From: JAUVXJ01 sp034411995
GTDB taxonomy: Bacteria > Chloroflexota > Anaerolineae > UBA7937 > B3-Chlor
Assembly: GCA_034411995.1 (NCBI GenBank)
Contig: DAOUME010000026.1
Span: 124,001 to 188,000, forward strand
Direction of reading: 5' to 3'
Length of the DNA: 64,000 nt
Shown: piece by piece, positions 34,243 through 41,499 of the stretch
How the letters are laid out: each line of letters opens with the position of its first letter
How positions within the stretch are numbered: position 1 is the stretch's first letter
The notes under the pieces: model-generated
Database searches by the model: none
The model's input: the letters and a program-made list of their open reading frames with translations, nothing else
What the model was told of the DNA's origin: nothing
Made by a program: the position numbers and the translations under genes

Positions 34243-34998
34243 TCAGATCATCAACTCGCCACCGTTTATGTCAATGGTCGCCCCTGTAATGAACGAAGCC
34301 TCCTCGGATGCCAGGAACGCGACCAGACGCGCTTCATCCTCCGCCGCCCCCAGCCGTTGAAGCGGGATGTTCTTGGCCTCGACAGCGATCCGCTTGCGGG
34401 TCGCGTGCTCGTACAGCATGTCGGTTTCGATTATCCCGGGCGCGACAGCGTTCACATTCACATTGAAGGCCGCGGCCTCACGGGCACCGTGGCGCGTCAG
34501 CCCCAGCACCCCTGCCTTTGAGGCCGTGTAGTGAGCGCCGGCAAAGGTGCTGACGCTGCGCCCTGCCGACGACGAGATGTTCACGATCTTACCGTTTCTC
34601 TGTTTCTTCATGTGTGGAAGCACCGCCCTCATACAGTAGAAGACGCCGCTCAAATTGACCTCCAACATCCTTGACCACTCCTCGTCGCCGATCGTCTCGA
34701 GCGGAGACGTGGTCCTGGCGATCCCAGCATTGTTGACGAGTATGTCGATCCTCCCGAACTCGCGCAGTGTCGTTTCGACGAGGCCGTTCACCTCCTCGCT
34801 GTTGGACACATCGGCCGCCACACCAATGGCCCGCGCACCCAGTCGGGACGCCTCCTCCGCGACCGCCATGGCGGAGTCTGCAACTATGTCGTTGACGACG
34901 ACACTCGCTCCCTCACGAGCGAGCACCAGCACCACAGCCCGGCCCATGCCTCGCCCAGCGCCGGTAACAATCGCCACCTTGTCGCGGAACCGACCCAT
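34243..34998 (-). CDS. SDR family NAD(P)-dependent oxidoreductase
   Basis: A 251-residue classical short-chain dehydrogenase/reductase from the ATG at 34998; the open frame continues 40 codons upstream with non-SDR sequence. T-G-A-G-R-G-M-G (cofactor), N-N-A-G, catalytic Ser in N-I-S-S-S-A-G and Y-T-A-S-K are intact. It closely resembles FabG-like 3-oxoacyl reductases or polyol dehydrogenases. Lying between the regulator and the AOS-type enzyme, it probably oxidises or reduces an intermediate of the same catabolic route. Confidence 0.92.
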   Translation of the reverse strand: MGRFRDKVAIVTGAGRGMGRAVVLVLAREGASVVVNDIVADSAMAVAEEASRLGARAIGVAADVSNSEEVNGLVETTLREFGRIDILVNNAGIARTTSPLETIGDEEWSRMLEVNLSGVFYCMRAVLPHMKKQRNGKIVNISSSAGRSVSTFAGAHYTASKAGVLGLTRHGAREAAAFNVNVNAVAPGIIETDMLYEHATRKRIAVEAKNIPLQRLGAAEDEARLVAFLASEEASFITGATIDINGGELMI

Positions 34999-35153
34999 GC
35001 TACCATGTGTCAGTTGACCCACCGCTTGCCTCCCACCGACAACACTCATCACAAGAATCCAACACTGATCGACAACCCAACGCCCGCCGCTGGCCGCTTC
35101 AGAACGTGGGCCAACCACTCGCTCTGGTCAACGCTACGAATGCGCCGCACCGC

Positions 35154-35870
35154 TCACACCACAGGATCAAGGCCTATTGGCGATGGCGCATCCCTCGAGA
35201 TCAGGGAGGCCATGAGCCGGTCCCTGTGCCCCTCGATATGCCGTCGCATCGCCTCCCGGGCCAGGTCCGGCTGACCAGTGCGGATGATCTCCAGCAGCGA
35301 GAGGTGCTCTCTGATCACATAGTCGGGGTCCTTCACCGTCCGGTCGTGGAACATGACCCGCGCTTCTTCCTTGAGCAGCCTCTCGATGGCCGCAGCCAGT
35401 CGACGATTGCCAGATGCGCGGGCCATGGAGAGATGGAAATGGGTATTGTAGTCGTAGACTCGGCGGGGGTTCAGCAGCCGATCCTTCCCCTCCACGCTGT
35501 CTCCCAGCTCCCGCGAGATGGTCACCAGTTCTTCAGCGTCTTCAGCCGTGATGTTTCCGGCAGCCAGAGCCGCTGCTTCCGGCTCCAGGATCAGTCGCAT
35601 GTCGGATACTTCATGTACATCCGCCGCTGTGACCGGCACGACGATGTACCCCGTCCGGGGGATGACCCTCAGGAACCCTTCTTCGGTCAGCATTCTGAGG
35701 CTTTCCCGCACCGGCGTCCGACTGGTCCCGAACATTTGCGCCAGACGTCCCTCGGCCACGATGTCGCCGGGCTGCAGGCGCCAGCTGACGAGCTCGTCCA
35801 GCAGCAGATCGTAAACACGCTCTGAGAGAGTCTCGTTCGTCCTTGGTTGCCTACGAACGGAAGAGGCCAT
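35154..35870 (-). CDS. GntR-family regulator with FCD domain
   Basis: A 238-residue regulator. The N-terminal winged helix (residues ~15-75) has L-S-E-R-V-Y-D-L-L and R-T-P-V-R-E-S-L-R-M-L. The C-terminal FCD sensor domain follows, with D-M-R-L-I-L-E-P-E-A-A and H-x3-H residues for a carboxylate/metal site (Y-N-T-H-F-H). It is the first gene of the minus-strand cluster, and its own promoter carries a GntR-like site. It probably senses an acid derived from the imported compound. Confidence 0.93.
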   Translation of the reverse strand: MASSVRRQPRTNETLSERVYDLLLDELVSWRLQPGDIVAEGRLAQMFGTSRTPVRESLRMLTEEGFLRVIPRTGYIVVPVTAADVHEVSDMRLILEPEAAALAAGNITAEDAEELVTISRELGDSVEGKDRLLNPRRVYDYNTHFHLSMARASGNRRLAAAIERLLKEEARVMFHDRTVKDPDYVIREHLSLLEIIRTGQPDLAREAMRRHIEGHRDRLMASLISRDAPSPIGLDPVV

Positions 35871-35977
35871 TTGCTGCCGATCCTGTCGGCGACCAGCGCT
35901 CCTACAGCGCTCGAATCTCGCGGGTTGAAGGCTCCCTTTCCGGGAAAGCTCACTAGTGGGGGAGGTACCACACTACA

Positions 35978-35987
35978 TAGTATACTA
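35978..35987. promoter_or_regulatory. Candidate GntR operator TAGTATACTA
   Basis: Perfect 10-bp palindrome fitting the GntR half-site pattern N-Y-GTA-TAC-R-N. It lies immediately downstream of the predicted -10 element, where binding would block initiation of the gntR operon. Confidence 0.55.
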
Positions 35988-35989
35988 CG

Positions 35990-36019
35990 AATATACAGCA
36001 GAGCACGGCGTCCTGTCAA
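35990..36019 (-). promoter_or_regulatory. Sigma-70-type promoter of the gntR-led cluster
   Basis: On the minus strand TTGACA (36019-36014), an 18-nt spacer and TATATT (35995-35990). It is followed by the candidate GntR operator and a ~110-nt leader. Confidence 0.68.
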
Positions 36020-36478
36020 GTACCTCCACCTTAAAACTTGGCCCCCGGCGGCACTGAGCACACCCTGTCCTTTGGCAAGCAGCATCCCTCAGGTTTGTAA
36101 CCCCCCGCCATGCGCCTCTCAAACCGACCGAACCACGCCACATTGTCGAGCACATCGCAGAGCTATTCCGCTCTGGTCTGCTCATCCATCACAAGGCCTG
36201 TCCCAGGCGCCATCAGCGTCGGTCGCACCGGTCCTCAGACCTGTGCGACATCCGAGCGCCAAATGCATCCCTGGAGCGGGCTCCACACCTCTCGCGGCGC
36301 TCTGCCAAGAAAGCCGAAGCATGGTCAACGCCCAACCGCTGTTTGTAGCGCAGACCATCAAGGATGCGGGAAGACGTCCAACCGCCCCCGACAGTGGCCC
36401 GAGGAACCGGTCGAAGCCGCTTTGTGCCACCATAGTGCGGGACTGAGGCATATCGCAGGGACCGACTGCCAACGGGGA
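36020..36478. other. Intergenic region, no recognised feature
   Basis: About 460 bp between the GntR promoter and the end of the CPBP-like gene. Short frames on both strands lack ribosome sites. I see no terminator or RNA motif. Confidence 0.4.
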
Positions 36479-37114
36479 TCAAGCAGGTAGAGGAAACATG
36501 GCTCGTGCCAAAGAGGGGGCCACGAACAGCACGAAGTGCACCATAGCCTGACAGACCAGGCTGGCCACCATCCCATGCATGGCCCGGACGTAGGAATAGA
36601 CGAACCCCAGCAACCCCATCCCACCGACGAGCACCGCCAGGACCGGCAGGTGTTCGTCCCACGTGGCGGGGAGGAAGTAGACCAGCCCGGCCCCGGCGTA
36701 GAGGAGGACGGAAGGCCACAACCCCTTCTCACCTTGGACGAGGCCGCGGAAGAACAGCGTCTCCACCGCGGGCATGATGAGCACCACACTCCAGAGGAGA
36801 CTCAACGTGCTTCCTGCGGGGAAGACACGCTGCGAGGTCGCCAGGAGGAAGTCGCTAGCGATCAAGGCCAGCGGCAGGGAGATGACCAGGCCGGCCACCG
36901 CACCGCGGGCCAGGTCGGAGAACGTATACGAGAACTGGGACCTCTGTCCCGAGGCGGAGATCAGCGTGAACACCGCGAGGACCAGTCAGGTCAGCGTCAA
37001 CCGCACCGGCTGGTCCACTTTCCAGGCGGCCGTGCCCACGGCGACGAACACGGCGAAGGCCAGGAAGGGATCGACCCTGGGCACCTTGCGGCGGGCCCGG
37101 CCCTTGCGAGCCAC
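36479..37114 (-). CDS. CPBP-family membrane protein, interrupted by an in-frame TGA
   Basis: The intact 3' part (36479-36973) encodes 164 residues with four hydrophobic helices, an E-T-L-F-F-R motif in place of the CPBP E-E-x-x-F-R, and a distal A-M-H-G-M-V and M-V-H-F-V-L-F. Reading further upstream in the same frame gives a GTG two bases after the threonine-aldolase stop and 42 sensible codons including a first membrane helix. This stretch is broken by a single TGA at 36988-36986. A TGG or CGA at that site would restore a ~211-residue protein. The second catalytic Glu is Thr, so protease activity is doubtful even if repaired. Confidence 0.7.
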
Positions 37115-37115
37115 C

Positions 37116-38159
37116 CTAGGCCCTTTCTTGCATCACCCGTTGGAAGGCGTCGAGGGCGGTGCGGACATCCTGCTCCTCTATGCCGTAGTGGGTCACGACC
37201 CGAAACAGACGCCCGCCATAGTAGCTCACCTTCACGCCTTCTTCTTCCAGAGCAGACCAAAGTTCCAGTGGCTTGATGCTGTCTGTCACCAGATCGAAGA
37301 ACACCATGTTGGTCCGCACCCCATGCTGATTCACGCGCAACCCCTTTATCCCCTGCAAGCCGTCTGCCAGCACTCGGGCGTTCGCATGGTCGTCAGCCAA
37401 CCGGTCTACCATCTCCCTCAGCGCGACGATGCCGGCCGCGGCCAGGATGCCGGCCTGCCTCATCCCACCCCCAACCATCTTGCGGTTTCTTCGGGCTCGC
37501 TGGATGAACTCTTCGCTGCCCGCCACCATGGAGCCCACGGGCGCACATAGCCCCTTGGACAGACAGAACATCACAGAATCCACGCTCCTGGTCAGCTCCT
37601 TGACGCCGACGCCCAGGGCCACGGCGGCGTTGAAGATGCGTGCCCCATCGAGATGCACGGCGATACCCCGCTCCTTCACTGGCAGGCACACAGAGTCGAT
37701 CTGTTCTGGTGTGAGCGCCAGTCCACCACACTTGTTCTGGGTGTTCTCTACACAGACTAACCGCGTAGGCGGGAAGTGTATGTTCTCGTCGCGAATGGCC
37801 TCCAGCACGTTCTGCGGGTTCAGCATTCCATCCGGCTCGTTGGGCACGATGTGCACCTGGAGCCCGCCGAATACCGATGCTGCCCCCACCTCGAAGATGA
37901 ACGAGTGCGCCTGGTCGCCCATGATCACTTCGTCCCCGCGCTGACAGTGGCTCAGGATGCAGACCAGATTGCCCATCGTACCGCTGGGGACGTAGACAGC
38001 AGCCTCCTTGCCCACCTTCTCAGCGGCCAGCGCCTCCAGCCTGTTGACCGTTGGATCTTCGCCCATCATGTCGTCCCCCACCTCGGCCTCGTACATGGCC
38101 TTCCTCATCGCAGGGGTCGGCAAGGTAACAGTATCACTCCTCAGATCGATGATCTTCAT
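37116..38159 (-). CDS. ltaE: Low-specificity L-threonine aldolase
   Basis: A 347-residue PLP enzyme that cleaves L-threonine or L-allo-threonine to glycine and acetaldehyde. The N-terminus L-R-S-D-T-V-T-L-P-T, the G-D-D-M-M-G-E-D-P-T motif, H-L-D-G-A-R and the PLP-lysine region F-C-L-S-K-G-L are all typical. The start is ATG after AGGAGG. It is followed by the CPBP-like frame 2 bp downstream. Glycine formed here could serve the nearby AOS-type enzyme, but this is speculative. Confidence 0.93.
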   Translation of the reverse strand: MKIIDLRSDTVTLPTPAMRKAMYEAEVGDDMMGEDPTVNRLEALAAEKVGKEAAVYVPSGTMGNLVCILSHCQRGDEVIMGDQAHSFIFEVGAASVFGGLQVHIVPNEPDGMLNPQNVLEAIRDENIHFPPTRLVCVENTQNKCGGLALTPEQIDSVCLPVKERGIAVHLDGARIFNAAVALGVGVKELTRSVDSVMFCLSKGLCAPVGSMVAGSEEFIQRARRNRKMVGGGMRQAGILAAAGIVALREMVDRLADDHANARVLADGLQGIKGLRVNQHGVRTNMVFFDLVTDSIKPLELWSALEEEGVKVSYYGGRLFRVVTHYGIEEQDVRTALDAFQRVMQERA

Positions 38160-38346
38160 CTCTGCCTCCTGGTCGGGCGCCAGACTACCCTGTCGCCCAC
38201 CCGTGCACCCCAGTGGGACGCCACAGCCGGAAACGCAGCCCGTCCTCCACCTGGACGATCCTCAGTCCCGCACAAAGAATCATGGCCCCTGGGGGCCGTC
38301 TTTCAGTTCGCGAATGTGGTACTTGCTGCCGCAGGCCCGCCTCGAG
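38160..38346. other. Short intergenic gap
   Basis: About 190 bp separating the asparaginase and aldolase genes. No convincing promoter or terminator seen. Confidence 0.35.
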
Positions 38347-39234
38347 TTAGACGCTCACCAGCGGTTCGCTCATACCCTCCTTCACGTAGCCATGGGCCAT
38401 GGCGGCCGTGTTGAAGGCGTAGCCCACGTCGCCGTTGCTATCCACCAGAATCACGCCGCCCCGGCCTTCTACTCGATCCTCCAAGAGTCGTATGGCCCTC
38501 GTCGCCGCCTCCTGCACCGACCCGCCTTCTTCGAGCAGCTCGAGGGCGCTCTTGGCCAACACGACTCTGGTAATGGCTTCTCCCCAACCGGTGCACGCCG
38601 CGCCTCCCACGCAGTTGTCTGCGTAGACCCCGCAACCGATGAGCGGCGAATCGCCTACGCGCCCGGGATGCTTGAACGGCGTCCCACCCGTCGAGTCGCC
38701 GGCCGCCAGATCACCGCGGGAATCTATGGCCACGGCCCCCACGGTGTCTCCCGTCGCGGCGCTCGAGCCGACGTCCATCTCCCTGCGCCGGGCCTCCCAC
38801 GACCTCAGTTCTCGCTCGACGACCAACTCCCGCGGGTCGCAAAGCTTCATGCCCGAGGACAGGCCAAACTGCACCGCTCCCTCACCTACCAGGAATACGT
38901 GGTCGCTCTCCAGCACCAGCCTGGCCAGAGAAATGGGGTTCTTTATGCCTTGCACCGCGGCCACCGCGCCCGCTCTCAGTTGCGCCCCGTCCATGATGCT
39001 GGCGTCGAGCTGCAGCTCACCCGCGGCGTTGAGCACGGCTCCAGTGCCAGCATTGAGAGCCGGGTCATCCTCCATCACCCTGATGGCCGCTTCTACCGCA
39101 TCCAGGGCGTGCCCCCCGTCCTGCAAGATCGACCACCCCGCCATCAGCGCAGCCCTGCACCCTGCCTGGTGAGCCTCCCTCAACTCGTCCGGGATATCCC
39201 ACGCACCCCCGTGGACGATCAGCGACAGTGCCAT
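38347..39234 (-). CDS. Isoaspartyl peptidase / plant-type L-asparaginase
   Basis: A 295-residue Ntn-hydrolase precursor. I-V-H-G-G-A-W starts the protein, N-A-G-T-G-A-V-L-N is the substrate loop, and G-D-T-V-G-A-V-A-I-D contains the Thr that becomes the N-terminal nucleophile after self-cleavage (near residue 170). It continues with G-R-V-G-D-S-P-L-I-G and the small subunit. The start ATG follows AGGAGG. It hydrolyses isoaspartyl dipeptides and L-asparagine in the cytoplasm. Confidence 0.94.
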   Translation of the reverse strand: MALSLIVHGGAWDIPDELREAHQAGCRAALMAGWSILQDGGHALDAVEAAIRVMEDDPALNAGTGAVLNAAGELQLDASIMDGAQLRAGAVAAVQGIKNPISLARLVLESDHVFLVGEGAVQFGLSSGMKLCDPRELVVERELRSWEARRREMDVGSSAATGDTVGAVAIDSRGDLAAGDSTGGTPFKHPGRVGDSPLIGCGVYADNCVGGAACTGWGEAITRVVLAKSALELLEEGGSVQEAATRAIRLLEDRVEGRGGVILVDSNGDVGYAFNTAAMAHGYVKEGMSEPLVSV

Positions 39235-39320
39235 GCTGCCCCTCCTGAGTTGTGTCCTCTACGCACGCCTTGTGCGAGGCAGGCCGATTCTACTTCAAGG
39301 GTCCTGGGCTGTCAAGACGC

Positions 39321-39349
39321 TGGACAATCGGGCCCAGATGTTGTATAAT
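39321..39349 (+). promoter_or_regulatory. Sigma-70-type promoter of uvrB
   Basis: TGGACA, a 17-nt spacer and TATAAT, 79 bp before the uvrB ATG. Confidence 0.78.
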
Positions 39350-39356
39350 ATGATTT

Positions 39357-39370
39357 CGAACTTTAGTTCT
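39357..39370. promoter_or_regulatory. LexA/DinR-type SOS box
   Basis: CGAACTTTAGTTCT fits the Gram-positive-type LexA site CGAAC-N4-GTTCG with one terminal mismatch. It sits at the predicted start site just downstream of the uvrB -10 element, so LexA would repress uvrBA. Confidence 0.75.
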
Positions 39371-39427
39371 ACACTTCAGATTCGCGAGCAACGGTAGGGC
39401 TAGCTCCACGATATTCTGGAGACGGGA

Positions 39428-41464
39428 ATGCCTGACTTCGTCCTGGAAACCGACTTCCAGCCCACCGGTGATCAGCCCCAGGCTATCGCTAAGCTGATCG
39501 ACGGGCTAAACAAAGGATACAAGCACCAGACGCTGCTGGGGGCCACCGGGACCGGCAAGACTTTCTGCATGGCCAATGTGATCCAGGCTGTACAGTGCCC
39601 TACGCTGATCATCGCGCACAACAAGACCCTGGCAGCGCAGCTCTACTCCGAGTTCAAGGACTTCTTTCCCCGCAACGCCGTCGAGTATTTCGTGAGCTAT
39701 TACGACTACTATCAGCCTGAGGCCTACCTGCCTTCCACCGACACCTACATCGAGAAGGATGCCGACATCAACGATGAGCTAGACCGGCTTCGATTGGCGG
39801 CCACCTCGGCCCTCTTGAGCCGGAGGGACGTGATCATCGTGGCCAGCGTTTCCTGCATCTTCGGTCTGGGCTCACCTGAGGAGTACGGCAGGGTCGTCAT
39901 CTCCCTGCATAAAGGGGAGGTACGCAAGCGGGACAAGGTGTTACGCCACCTGGTGGACACACACTACGAGCGCAACGACTACGAGTTGAGCAGAGGCAAG
40001 TTCCGCGTGCGGGGTGACACACTGGAGGTGCAGCCGGCCTACGAGGAGTTCGCCTACCGCATCGAGTTCTGGGGAGACGAGATCGAGCGCATCGTGGAGG
40101 TGGATACGCTCACCGGGGAGATCCTGGCGGAGCGAGAGGCCGTGGACATCTATCCTGCCAAGCACTTCATCACACCGGACGAGAAGCTCGTCGTCGCTCT
40201 GGAAGACATCAGGAAAGAACTGGAAGAACGACTGGGGCAGTTGAGAAGCGCGGGCAAACTCCTGGAGGCGCAGCGCCTGGAGCATCGCACCAAGTACGAC
40301 GTGGAGATGCTCGAGCAGATAGGCTATTGTGCGGGCATCGAGAACTACTCTCGTCACCTGGCACAGCGCCAGCAGGGAAGCGCGCCCTGGACCCTGCTCG
40401 ACTACTTCCCCGACGATTTCCTGCTGATCATCGACGAGTCGCACATGACCATCCCCCAACTCCGCGGCATGTACAACGGGGATCGTTCGCGAAAAGAGAC
40501 CCTGGTGGAGTACGGCTTCCGTCTCCCTTCGGCCCTGGACAACCGGCCCCTGAGGTTCGAGGAGTTCGAGAAGTACATCTACCGGGTGATCTACACCTCG
40601 GCCACACCCGGGCCATACGAGCTGAAGCACAGCGATCAGGTCATCGACCAGATCATTCGGCCCACCGGGCTGGTGGATCCAGAGATCGTGGTGAAGCCGA
40701 CCAAAGGGCAGATAGATGACCTCTACCACCAGATACAGGAACGCGTCTCCCGCGGGGAAAGAGTGCTGGTCACCACTCTCACCAAACGCATGGCCGAGGA
40801 CCTTTCGGACTACCTGGCCGACATGGGAGTGAAGGTCCATTATCTCCACTCCGAGATACAGACTATCGAACGTGTGGAGATACTGCGCTCCTTACGGTCG
40901 GGAACTTTCGACGTGGTCGTGGGCATCAATCTGCTCCGGGAAGGGCTCGATCTTCCCGAAGTATCGCTGGTAGCCGTTCTGGACGCCGACAAGGAGGGTT
41001 TTCTCCGCTCCGAGCAGGCGCTGATCCAGACCATCGGGCGGGCAGCCAGGCACATCAACGGCCAGGCGATCATGTACGCCGACACCATCACCGACTCCAT
41101 GCGACGGGCTATCGACGAGACCAACCGCCGGCGCGAGACACAGATAGAATACAACCAGCAACACGGTATCGAGCCGCGCAGCATCGTCAAGGCCATCAAG
41201 GATCTCACGGATCAGGTGCGTGCCGTGGCAGAGGAGAAGACAGAGTACGTGGTCGCCCGCGACATGCCCAGCGACGAGTTGGCCCGGCTGTTGGATCAGT
41301 TGGAGAAGCAGATGAAGGCAGCGGCGGCGGAGCTGGAGTTTGAGAAAGCGGCCCTGCTTCGCGACCAGATCTTCGAGTTGAATCAGGCGCTGCAAGACGA
41401 AGACGTCCCCGAGTGGGAGCGAATAAGGAATGAGGACAAACGGAGGCGGCTGAGACGCGGTTGA
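39428..41464 (+). CDS. uvrB: UvrABC system protein B
   Basis: A 678-residue excinuclease subunit that verifies damage and recruits UvrC. Walker A G-A-T-G-T-G-K-T lies at 38-45. The beta-hairpin region is Y-Y-D-Y-Y-Q-P-E-A-Y-L-P near 95-106, helicase motifs include D-E-S-H and Q-x-I-G-R-A-A-R, and the C-terminal UVR motif (E-K-Q-M-K-A-A-A-x-E-L-E-F-E-K-A) binds UvrC. It is preceded by a promoter and SOS box and overlaps the long uvrA frame by 4 bp. Confidence 0.98.
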   Translation: MPDFVLETDFQPTGDQPQAIAKLIDGLNKGYKHQTLLGATGTGKTFCMANVIQAVQCPTLIIAHNKTLAAQLYSEFKDFFPRNAVEYFVSYYDYYQPEAYLPSTDTYIEKDADINDELDRLRLAATSALLSRRDVIIVASVSCIFGLGSPEEYGRVVISLHKGEVRKRDKVLRHLVDTHYERNDYELSRGKFRVRGDTLEVQPAYEEFAYRIEFWGDEIERIVEVDTLTGEILAEREAVDIYPAKHFITPDEKLVVALEDIRKELEERLGQLRSAGKLLEAQRLEHRTKYDVEMLEQIGYCAGIENYSRHLAQRQQGSAPWTLLDYFPDDFLLIIDESHMTIPQLRGMYNGDRSRKETLVEYGFRLPSALDNRPLRFEEFEKYIYRVIYTSATPGPYELKHSDQVIDQIIRPTGLVDPEIVVKPTKGQIDDLYHQIQERVSRGERVLVTTLTKRMAEDLSDYLADMGVKVHYLHSEIQTIERVEILRSLRSGTFDVVVGINLLREGLDLPEVSLVAVLDADKEGFLRSEQALIQTIGRAARHINGQAIMYADTITDSMRRAIDETNRRRETQIEYNQQHGIEPRSIVKAIKDLTDQVRAVAEEKTEYVVARDMPSDELARLLDQLEKQMKAAAAELEFEKAALLRDQIFELNQALQDEDVPEWERIRNEDKRRRLRRG

Positions 41465-41499
41465 CCCGCGTATTGACACCATCAGTTCACGAGGAGCGC

